Origin: DUPQ01 sp041678685 | GTDB taxonomy: Bacteria > Bacillota > Clostridia > DUPQ01 | DNA: 12,641 bases | Direction: 5' to 3' | NCBI GenBank assembly: GCA_041678685.1 | Contig: JBAYNV010000050.1 | Location: 1-12,641, forward strand | Shown: piece after piece, positions 1 through 5,332 of the stretch | Layout: every line of letters begins with the position of its first letter | How positions within the stretch are numbered: position 1 is the stretch's first letter | Program-made: the position numbers and the translations under genes | Notes under the pieces: generated by a model | The model's input: the letters and a program-made list of their open reading frames with translations, nothing else | The model's database searches: none | What the model was told of the DNA's origin: nothing

Positions 1-1
1 A

Positions 2-613
2 AAATTCATGACAGTATTTGATCAGTCCAATGATCCTGTTAAGGTCATAGGACAGTTCACAGATATAAACTCAGAGACAACCGAACTGCTGGAAATAAAG
101 GATAAGGCAGTATCGGATTCACTTACAAAATTAAACAACCGCATGCATATAAAGGAAATAGTGACAAAATATATAGAAGGTGACGGACATGACCTTATGC
201 ATGCTTTCCTCATAATAGATATAGACGATTTCAAGAAAATAAACGATACGCTGGGGCATTTTCAGGGTGACAGCACTCTTACGACTTTTGCTGATATGCT
301 TAAAAGAGTCTTCCCTACCTGCACATATATAAGCAGGACGGGCGGAGATGAATTTGCTGCATTTGTAAAAAACATACCTTCACAGGAATATGCGGTCAGA
401 AAAGCACAGGAGATTGTTGAGTCTACAAGGTCTTTGGATTTTGATCAGTGCGGTGATCTTAGATTTTCATGCAGCGTTGGAATAGCGATATACCCGAATG
501 ACGGAGATAATTTCGACGACCTGTTCAAAAAATCGGATATTGCCCTTTATGTTGCAAAAATGCAGGGTAAAAACAGATACTCCCTTTATGACATGACTAC
601 TTTCCCTGCATGA
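2..613 (+). CDS. GGDEF-domain protein, diguanylate cyclase, 3' part only (5' end outside window)
   Basis: The reading frame is open from base 2, so the gene starts upstream and the ATG at position 8 is probably internal. Numbering from that ATG, residues 1-30 look like the end of a PAS/PAC sensor domain (a strand like VIGQFTDIN, then a helix running into the next domain). Residues 37-45 carry the DSLTKLNNR signature that opens GGDEF domains, and 112-116 are an intact GGDEF, followed by a SVGIAIYP strand and a final YVAKMQGKN helix. The family makes cyclic di-GMP from two GTP as a dimer, controlled by the N-terminal sensor. The allosteric I-site RxxD expected five residues before GGDEF reads PTCT, so product inhibition at that site is probably lost. 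The protein ends just after the domain, with no EAL domain. Its last 17 bp overlap the converging threonine aldolase gene. Confidence 0.9.
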   Translation, partial: KFMTVFDQSNDPVKVIGQFTDINSETTELLEIKDKAVSDSLTKLNNRMHIKEIVTKYIEGDGHDLMHAFLIIDIDDFKKINDTLGHFQGDSTLTTFADMLKRVFPTCTYISRTGGDEFAAFVKNIPSQEYAVRKAQEIVESTRSLDFDQCGDLRFSCSVGIAIYPNDGDNFDDLFKKSDIALYVAKMQGKNRYSLYDMTTFPA

Positions 614-1631
614 TATCTTTCAATACTGCCGCACACTTATCCATATCACTTTTTTTCGTTGCCCATGATGTTACAAAACGTACGGTTTCATGGTCATGAT
701 CGCTAGGGCCCATCTCTTCAAATATGATATCTTTTTTAAGTTTTTCAATATCAGCATGGCAAAACACAGGGAACAGCTGATTCGTGACCGACTGATATGC
801 AACAGGGATACCATTTTCAATAAAAGCCTGTCTCAATATATCGGCCATTGCGTTCGCATGTGAAGCGAGCCTTGTATACCTTCCGTGTGTGAACAGTTCA
901 GTAAACTCGATACCGGCTACGAACCCTTTTGCATACATTGAACCATTTGCTTTTATACTGTATCTGAAATCATGTTTCAACGATTCATTGCATATGACCA
1001 CCGCTTCTCCCATGAGAGCACCGTTTTTTGTCCCGCCTATACAAAAAACATCAAGGTAACGCGTGAGATCTCTCCATTTGATATCATTCTGCCTGCAAGT
1101 GAGAGCCACGCCCAAACGCGCTCCGTCCATATACAGATACAGGCCCAGCCTCTGGCATGCTTCGTGAAGGCTTTTCAATTCATCAAGCGTGTATATGGTA
1201 CCTATCTCTGTCGCATCTGATATGTATACTGCTTTTGGCATGACCATGTGCTCATTGTTGTGCTCTTTAACTATTGCTTCTATTTCACTTACTGTCACTT
1301 TACCGTCCACGCCTTCGCATGTCAGGACTTTATGCCCGGTCGATTCTATTGCTCCTGTCTCATGCACGCTGACATGCCCCGACCTGCATGCTATAACAGC
1401 CTGATAAGGCAGCAATATGTGCGCCAGCACTGTTTTGTTCGTTCCGGTGCCGTTTATGAGGAAATGCACGTCGCAGTCCTTATCGCATAAACGTTCTTTT
1501 ATGATATTCGCGGCTTTTATGCTGTGACTGTCGTTTCCGTACCCATCATTGGGTTCATATGCATATCTTTTAAGCGCATCCAGTATGCTCGGATCGCATA
1601 TCTCGCTGTAATCATTTCTAAGATTTATCAT
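597..1631 (-). CDS. ltaE: Threonine aldolase family PLP-dependent lyase (low-specificity L-threonine aldolase)
   Basis: A 344-residue fold-type I PLP enzyme of the beta-eliminating lyase/threonine aldolase family, of usual length for that family. The family cleaves L-threonine or L-allo-threonine to glycine and acetaldehyde in the cytoplasm. Visible hallmarks are a phosphate-binding GTGTNK stretch (residues 61-66), a histidine-rich GHVSVHETGA segment (85-94) where the cofactor ring is stacked, the DATEIGTIY strand (139-147), the cofactor-contacting aspartate in MDGARLG (168-174), and the Schiff-base lysine K202 in GGTKNG. The start ATG at 1631 is preceded by GAGG at a good distance. Substrate specificity cannot be read directly, and serine or phenylserine aldolase activity is equally possible. 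The gene stands alone, facing the GGDEF gene, and its stop lies inside the last codons of that gene. Confidence 0.88.
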   Translation of the reverse strand: MINLRNDYSEICDPSILDALKRYAYEPNDGYGNDSHSIKAANIIKERLCDKDCDVHFLINGTGTNKTVLAHILLPYQAVIACRSGHVSVHETGAIESTGHKVLTCEGVDGKVTVSEIEAIVKEHNNEHMVMPKAVYISDATEIGTIYTLDELKSLHEACQRLGLYLYMDGARLGVALTCRQNDIKWRDLTRYLDVFCIGGTKNGALMGEAVVICNESLKHDFRYSIKANGSMYAKGFVAGIEFTELFTHGRYTRLASHANAMADILRQAFIENGIPVAYQSVTNQLFPVFCHADIEKLKKDIIFEEMGPSDHDHETVRFVTSWATKKSDMDKCAAVLKDIMQGK

Positions 1632-1690
1632 ACCAAATACCTCATAACAGTGATTTTACTGCAAGGGAGGAAATAAATAAAGCATATGTC

Positions 1691-1719
1691 TTGATGATGT
1701 CGGATGTAAATTATATAAT
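1691..1719 (+). promoter_or_regulatory. Sigma-A promoter of the Gfo/Idh operon
   Basis: TTGATG at 1691-1696, a 17-bp spacer and a perfect TATAAT at 1714-1719 give a strong vegetative promoter with an expected start near 1726, about 35 bp before the oxidoreductase ATG. The AT core is nearly palindromic, and an overlapping TATAAT also reads on the minus strand (1710-1715). It may serve the divergent aldolase gene, but no good minus-strand -35 was found. Confidence 0.7.
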
Positions 1720-1760
1720 TCATATATCCACAACACCAGACATGAAAGGAAAGCATTATT

Positions 1761-2924
1761 ATGAAAGATATAAATATCGGACTCATAGGCTATAAATTCA
1801 TGGGTAAAGCACACGCGAATGCATTTTCACAGTTGCCTATGTTCTTTGATCTTACTGATAGGATCAACCGTAAGGTCATATGTGGCAGAGATGAAGCTGC
1901 GGTTGCTGATGCTGCCAGACAGTTTGGATTCAAGGAATATTGTACATCATGGAAGGACCTCATAAAACGCGATGACATATCAGTCATAGATATAGCCGCT
2001 CCAAGTGATATGCACAAGGAACCGGCTATAGCGGCTGCTGAAGCGGGAAAACATGTTTTCTGCGAAAAGCCGCTTGCACTGAATCTTAAAGATGCCAAAG
2101 AGATCTATGCGTATGTTAAAAAGGCAGGAGTGAAGAATCAGATAGGATTCAATTTCAGATTCTGTCCCGCTGTCGCTCTGGCAAAGAAAATGATAGATGA
2201 GGGGAAGCTCGGAAAGATATATCATTTCAGGGGTTTTTACCTTCAGGATTTCATAATGGATCCGAATTTTCCATATATCTGGAGACTGGACAAGAAGATA
2301 GCAGGTTCAGGTTCCCTGGGTGATCTTGGAGCGCATGTGATCGACTGCGCAAGATATCTTGTAGGTGATTTTGCCAAGGTAATGGGGATGAGTGAAACAT
2401 TCATAAAAGAAAGACCGCTTGCAGGATCCATGACCGGTCTGTCAGCATCTGCCGACAGCTTAGCCGTTAAAAAAGGGATCGTTGATGTTGATGATGCTAC
2501 CGTATTCATGATCCGATTCAAAAACGGCGCTCTTGGCACGATAGAAGCGACCCGTTTTGCCATGGGTCATAAAAATGACATGTGGTTTGAGATAAACGGT
2601 GAAAAAGGAGCTATACGTTTCTACTGGGAAAGAATGAATGAGCTACAGTACTACAATGCCGAGGATCCAGAAGGATATCAGGGTTTCAGGCTCATACAGG
2701 CTACTGAAAGCATACACCCGTATATGAAAGCATGGTGGCCGGTAGGGCATGTGATAGGATATGAAAATACATTCGTGAATGAATTCTATGATTTCTTTGA
2801 ATCCATATCAAATGACAGACCCTGCTCCCCTGATTTCTATGACGGCATGAAATGCAGCCAGATCATAGAAGCAGTGGATCTTTCCATTTCCGAGAATTCA
2901 TGGGTGGAAGTGGACAGCCTTTGA
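1761..2924 (+). CDS. Gfo/Idh/MocA family NAD(P)-dependent oxidoreductase
   Basis: A 387-residue cytosolic dehydrogenase of the glucose-fructose oxidoreductase/inositol dehydrogenase family, which interconverts hydroxyl and keto groups on sugars, inositols and related polyols. The N-terminal Rossmann fold begins with GLIGYKFMGKAH (residues 7-18), a variant of the GxGxxG loop. The catalytic lysine is in CEKP (101-104, K103). The C-terminal alpha/beta domain has GSLGDLGAHVID (184-195), supplying the conserved Asp188 and His192 of the active site. The start follows AAAGGAAAG and lies ~35 bp after a good promoter. It heads a run of three co-directional genes (gap to the next 89 bp). The hydrolase neighbours suggest breakdown or remodelling of a small polyhydroxy compound, but the substrate cannot be assigned. 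Confidence 0.92.
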   Translation: MKDINIGLIGYKFMGKAHANAFSQLPMFFDLTDRINRKVICGRDEAAVADAARQFGFKEYCTSWKDLIKRDDISVIDIAAPSDMHKEPAIAAAEAGKHVFCEKPLALNLKDAKEIYAYVKKAGVKNQIGFNFRFCPAVALAKKMIDEGKLGKIYHFRGFYLQDFIMDPNFPYIWRLDKKIAGSGSLGDLGAHVIDCARYLVGDFAKVMGMSETFIKERPLAGSMTGLSASADSLAVKKGIVDVDDATVFMIRFKNGALGTIEATRFAMGHKNDMWFEINGEKGAIRFYWERMNELQYYNAEDPEGYQGFRLIQATESIHPYMKAWWPVGHVIGYENTFVNEFYDFFESISNDRPCSPDFYDGMKCSQIIEAVDLSISENSWVEVDSL

Positions 2925-2959
2925 TACGGGTATATCTGATTTAGGTTGAAAATCCGCTT

Positions 2960-2987
2960 TTGGCATATTAATATATACTGATATAAA
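2960..2987 (+). promoter_or_regulatory. Possible internal promoter before the amidohydrolase
   Basis: In the 89-bp gap after the oxidoreductase gene, TTGGCA (2960-2965), a 16-bp spacer and TATAAA (2982-2987) resemble a sigma-A promoter at five of six positions in each box. There is no terminator in the gap, so this would be a secondary start within the operon rather than a separation from it. The region is AT-rich, which raises the chance of a coincidental match. Confidence 0.4.
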
Positions 2988-3013
2988 TATGCAGATATAA
3001 GAAAGACGGTCTT

Positions 3014-3808
3014 ATGATAATAGATTTTCACACACACGTTTTCCCGGACCAGCTTGCTCCAAGGGCACTGGCATCAATGACAAAGAATATAGACAACATT
3101 TACCCTCCGGTCACGGATATGACGGTAAAAAGCCTGCTGGCCAATATGGATAAGTGGAATATAGACATATCAGTGGTGCAGCCGGTCATTACAAAGGCAA
3201 CACAGGTACAAAACGCGAATAAATTCGCGCAAAGCATCTGCTCTTCAAGGGTGATTTCTTTTGGAGGGATATATCCTAATACCGATGACTATAAGCAGGA
3301 CATTGACTATGTTACATCCCTTGGTCTTAAGGGACTAAAATTCCATGCCGAATATCAGGACTTTGTTCTGGATGATCCGTACATGCTTAAGATATATGAC
3401 TATGCCTTCAGTAAAGGCCTCATCATACTCCATCATGCAGGATTTGATCCTGCGATGCCGCCCCCATTCAAAAGCAGCCCAAAACAGTTTGCGCATGTGG
3501 TCGATGAATTGAAAGGCGGCATAATGATCGCCGCCCATTTAGGCGGTCATGCCCAGTGGGATGACGTTGAAAGATATCTTGTGGGTAAAAACATATACCT
3601 CGATACCGCAATGGGTTCGCAGTATTATTCCAAAGACCAGTTTTTACGTATCGTAAAAGCCCATGGAGCGGATAAGATACTGTTTGCTTCAGATTCTCCC
3701 TGGAGCGATGCAGGACATGAGATAGAGTATATGGATTCGCTGCCGCTGCCAAAGGAAGACATACGGAAGATACTCGGAGAGAATGCAAAACGGATACTTG
3801 GCATTTAG
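3014..3808 (+). CDS. Amidohydrolase (Amidohydro_2) family metal-dependent hydrolase or decarboxylase
   Basis: A 264-residue TIM-barrel protein of the Amidohydro_2 group (lactonases, small carboxylate decarboxylases, TatD-like hydrolases). The metal-binding set is visible: HTH at residues 6-8 at the end of strand 1, HH at 140-141 in LILHHAGFD, H175 in AAHLGGH, and D227 in FASDSPW. H111 in KFHAEYQ takes the place of the strand-3/4 ligand region. The N-terminus MIIDFHTH is exactly as in the family, which supports this start despite a weak purine-rich site (AGAAAG) upstream. No signal peptide is present, so it acts in the cytoplasm. It sits between an oxidoreductase and a serine hydrolase (11-bp gap to the latter), so hydrolysis of a lactone or amide made by the first enzyme is a reasonable guess, not a demonstrated role. 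Confidence 0.88.
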   Translation: MIIDFHTHVFPDQLAPRALASMTKNIDNIYPPVTDMTVKSLLANMDKWNIDISVVQPVITKATQVQNANKFAQSICSSRVISFGGIYPNTDDYKQDIDYVTSLGLKGLKFHAEYQDFVLDDPYMLKIYDYAFSKGLIILHHAGFDPAMPPPFKSSPKQFAHVVDELKGGIMIAAHLGGHAQWDDVERYLVGKNIYLDTAMGSQYYSKDQFLRIVKAHGADKILFASDSPWSDAGHEIEYMDSLPLPKEDIRKILGENAKRILGI

Positions 3809-3819
3809 GAGAAGATCAT

Positions 3820-4740
3820 ATGGACCATTTACTGGATAAACTTATTGAGTCAGCAAAACAGCAGAAACTGAACATATTGAATATAGCAGTGAGGAAAGAT
3901 GGCAAGATCATCGCCCGTCATGATTTTGTACCTGAAAAACCGCAGATGTTATGGTCAGTGAGCAAGACTTTCACTTCAATGGCAGTAGGAATAGCAGAAA
4001 GCGAAGGATATCTTAAACTTGACGATAGAGTAACGGATTTCTTTGACAGTAGAAGATACGCTATCCCGGATGATTTTAAACGCATATCGATACATGACCT
4101 TCTCTGCATGGGTTCAGGACAGGGCGTGTGCCCTGTAACCAAAGCGCTTGACAGCGGCTTTGTGATAAATGATATATGCGACCTGTTTTTCAATGAGCCT
4201 CTGGTTTACGAACCGGGTACTCATTTTGTTTACAGCAATGCAAATCCGTACATGCTTTCAAGGATCATACTGGCAACGACAGGGTATGATCTTCTGGATT
4301 ATCTCAATGAACGTATATTTGAACCGTTGGGAATATCCAGGCCGCATTGGGATAAATGCCCTCTTGGCATCACTTTGGGATTTTCGGGCCTTATGCTGTG
4401 TGCGACCGATCTGTCCAAATTCGGGCAGCTCATACTGGACAAAGGTGTATTCAACGGATCCGAGCTTATACCGTCTTCATACATAGAAAAAGCATCACAC
4501 CCTCAGATCAGTACAGAAGATTTTCGTCCGGTTTTTGCTACCAATGACAGCCAGGCGGGATACGGTTACTATATGTGGATGAATTCATATCCCGGATCCT
4601 TCAGGATGGATGGCCTTAACGGGCAGTATGTCGTTATTCTCCCGGATAAAAATGCCGTTGTCACATATCTTTCTTATCAGCCCGAAAACACGCTGGATAT
4701 ATTGAAGCTCACATGGGATACCCTGGTTAATAAGCTGTAA
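3820..4740 (+). CDS. Serine hydrolase of the beta-lactamase/penicillin-binding-protein-like family (class C fold)
   Basis: A 306-residue protein with the active-site motifs of the class C beta-lactamase/esterase superfamily: SxxK as SVSK (residues 46-49, nucleophile Ser46, base Lys49), YxN as YSN (138-140), and a third-strand motif GLNGQ (265-269) in place of KTG, as in many esterase- or peptidase-like members. The substrate could be an ester, a D-amino-acid peptide or an amide; true beta-lactamase activity is unlikely because the KTG/HxG triad is altered and no signal peptide or lipobox is seen, so the enzyme appears cytoplasmic. Translation is probably coupled to the amidohydrolase: the gap is 11 bp and AGGAG overlaps that gene's stop. 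The stop codon is only ~20 bp from the boundary of the inserted leuS cassette. Confidence 0.88.
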   Translation: MDHLLDKLIESAKQQKLNILNIAVRKDGKIIARHDFVPEKPQMLWSVSKTFTSMAVGIAESEGYLKLDDRVTDFFDSRRYAIPDDFKRISIHDLLCMGSGQGVCPVTKALDSGFVINDICDLFFNEPLVYEPGTHFVYSNANPYMLSRIILATTGYDLLDYLNERIFEPLGISRPHWDKCPLGITLGFSGLMLCATDLSKFGQLILDKGVFNGSELIPSSYIEKASHPQISTEDFRPVFATNDSQAGYGYYMWMNSYPGSFRMDGLNGQYVVILPDKNAVVTYLSYQPENTLDILKLTWDTLVNKL

Positions 4741-4758
4741 TCATAAAAAACCCGTCTC
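4741..4758. terminator. Left half of a split bidirectional terminator
   Basis: Immediately after the serine hydrolase stop, an A-tract runs into ACCCGTCTC (4750-4758). On its own this forms no hairpin here, but it pairs over nine positions (one G-U) with GAGGCGGGT at 8280-8288. Read on the minus strand, the half ends in six T residues, the signature of an intrinsic terminator for a transcript coming from ctc. I infer that the two halves were adjacent before the intervening DNA arrived. Confidence 0.55.
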
Positions 4759-4762
4759 GTTC

Positions 4763-4857
4763 TGATATGATACCTCCAAAGTAGACAGTCTGATTAATTA
4801 AAGACAACTACTTTGGAGGTTTTACTATGGGAAGAAACCCAAAATTCAGTAAGGAAT
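4763..4857 (+). mobile_element. Left-end remnant of an IS3-family insertion sequence
   Basis: The stretch starts with TGATATGATACCTCC and a CAAAGTAGAC-type end typical of IS3-family termini, and runs into an ATG with a strong GGAGG site and the codons for MGRNPKFSKE, the usual opening of IS3-family OrfA (a helix-turn-helix protein). Homology stops abruptly after about ten codons at ~4857, where AT-rich promoter sequence of the leuS unit begins. The rest of orfA, orfB and the right end are absent from the window, so this is a dead fragment. Confidence 0.7.
4772..4820 (+). repeat. 13-bp perfect inverted repeat masking the IS orfA ribosome-binding site
   Basis: ACCTCCAAAGTAG (4772-4784) is the exact reverse complement of CTACTTTGGAGGT (4808-4820), with a 23-nt loop. 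The right arm contains the GGAGG site for the ATG at 4827. In RNA that reads in from the upstream operon the hairpin would hide the site. This arrangement is known from several insertion sequences, where it protects against transposase made from outside promoters. Confidence 0.6.
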
Positions 4858-4952
4858 TTTTTATAATTATCCTTTCAAGGCTCATTGATAATTTGGTAAT
4901 TATGTTATATCATATGTTAAAGACTATGACGGAGAAAGTAAGTAAAGTTTGA
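4827..4952 (+). pseudogene. Truncated IS3 orfA fused out of context (41 codons)
   Basis: The reading frame opens with MGRNPKFSKE from an IS3-family OrfA, then continues into unrelated hydrophobic sequence (FFIIILSRL and onward) translated from the promoter and 5' leader of leuS, stopping at TGA 4950-4952, just before T-box stem I. The first ten residues are recognisable; the remaining 31 resemble nothing I know. It has a good Shine-Dalgarno site (GGAGG), though one trapped in a hairpin. It is probably a by-product of the insertion with no function. The leuS promoter lies inside it. Confidence 0.5.
4885..4913 (+). promoter_or_regulatory. leuS: Promoter of the T-box/leuS unit
   Basis: TTGATA (4885-4890), a 17-bp spacer and TATCAT (4908-4913) match the sigma-A consensus at five of six positions in each box. 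The expected start near 4920 lies ~35 nt before stem I of the T-box. The cassette therefore carries its own promoter and does not depend on the upstream operon. Confidence 0.65.
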
Positions 4953-4953
4953 A

Positions 4954-5209
4954 CGATACAGAGAACTGGGGATAGTGCGAACTCAGTACTATTAATGCTT
5001 TACCGAAACTCACTCCTGAGTTGCATATCGAAAAGATTATTTCTTAGTAGGTTATGACGGATTCTCACCGTAGTAAGGGAACGCATATTTTTGTATTGCG
5101 TTAAGGGTGGTATAGCGAAAGTGTAAAACTTTCGTCCCAAATGCGCATTGTCATCTTTGATGACAGGTGTCGCTGTTATGGCATTACTTGTTTGGGGCGG
5201 AAGTTTTTT
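4954..5209 (+). ncRNA. T-box riboswitch (tRNA-Leu sensing) controlling leuS
   Basis: Stem I is closed by CGATA (4954-4958) with TATCG (5026-5030) and includes the AGAGA motif near 4960. The specifier loop reads GAA-CTC-AC before CTCCTGAG, giving the leucine codon CUC at 5009-5011. A hairpin AACGCA/TGCGTT precedes the T-box AGGGTGGTATAGCG (5104-5117), which matches the consensus AGGGTGGNACCGCG at all but two positions. The bulge UGGU (5108-5111) can pair with the ACCA end of an uncharged tRNA with discriminator A, as tRNA-Leu has. The antiterminator forms from GGG/CCC and GCGAAAGT/ACTTTCGT, and excludes the terminator at 5128-5209. The expected behaviour is transcription through to leuS only when uncharged tRNA-Leu accumulates. 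Confidence 0.92.
5128..5209 (+). terminator. Regulated intrinsic terminator of the leuS T-box
   Basis: ACTTTCGTCCCAAA (5128-5141) pairs over 14 positions, three of them G-U, with TTTGGGGCGGAAGT (5191-5204), followed by a T-run to 5209. The 49-nt loop carries its own perfect hairpin, TGTCATC-TTT-GATGACA (5149-5165), and AATGC/GCATT pairing. The 5' arm shares ACTTTCGTCCC with the antiterminator, so the two structures are mutually exclusive. Confidence 0.88.
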
Positions 5210-5263
5210 AATACCCAAGTTTAATTGGGTTCGCCTTAAAAAATATAGGGAGGTGGTCAGGTT

Positions 5264-5308
5264 ATGGTCATAGCCAATGTACTCGTAGTTATATCCGTTT
5301 CAACCTAA
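5264..5308 (+). CDS. Short ORF (14 codons) between the T-box terminator and leuS, possible leader peptide
   Basis: An ATG at 5264, preceded by a strong GGGAGG site, opens a 14-codon frame, MVIANVLVVISVST, that ends in TAA 24 bp before the leuS ATG. The peptide is almost entirely hydrophobic and includes a single Leu codon, CUC, the same codon as the T-box specifier. It has no leucine run, so classical attenuation is unlikely. It could affect leuS by translational coupling, be the start of a decayed small hydrophobic (holin/toxin-like) peptide gene, or be chance. I do not recognise a family. Confidence 0.4.
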   Translation: MVIANVLVVISVST

Positions 5309-5332
5309 AATTATTTGAAAGGGGTATAACCT

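Noticed and set aside
8..10. ATG as the true start of the GGDEF protein
   Set aside because: The frame is open upstream with no ribosome-binding site visible, and the first residues look like the middle of a PAS/PAC domain.
5000..5218. 72-codon minus-strand open frame
   Set aside because: It lies entirely antisense to the T-box leader, whose structure explains the sequence; it has no recognisable protein features.
5213..5230. ACCCAA/TTGGGT hairpin after the T-box terminator as a second terminator
   Set aside because: The stem is only 6 bp and is not followed by a T-run; it lies in the read-through leader.
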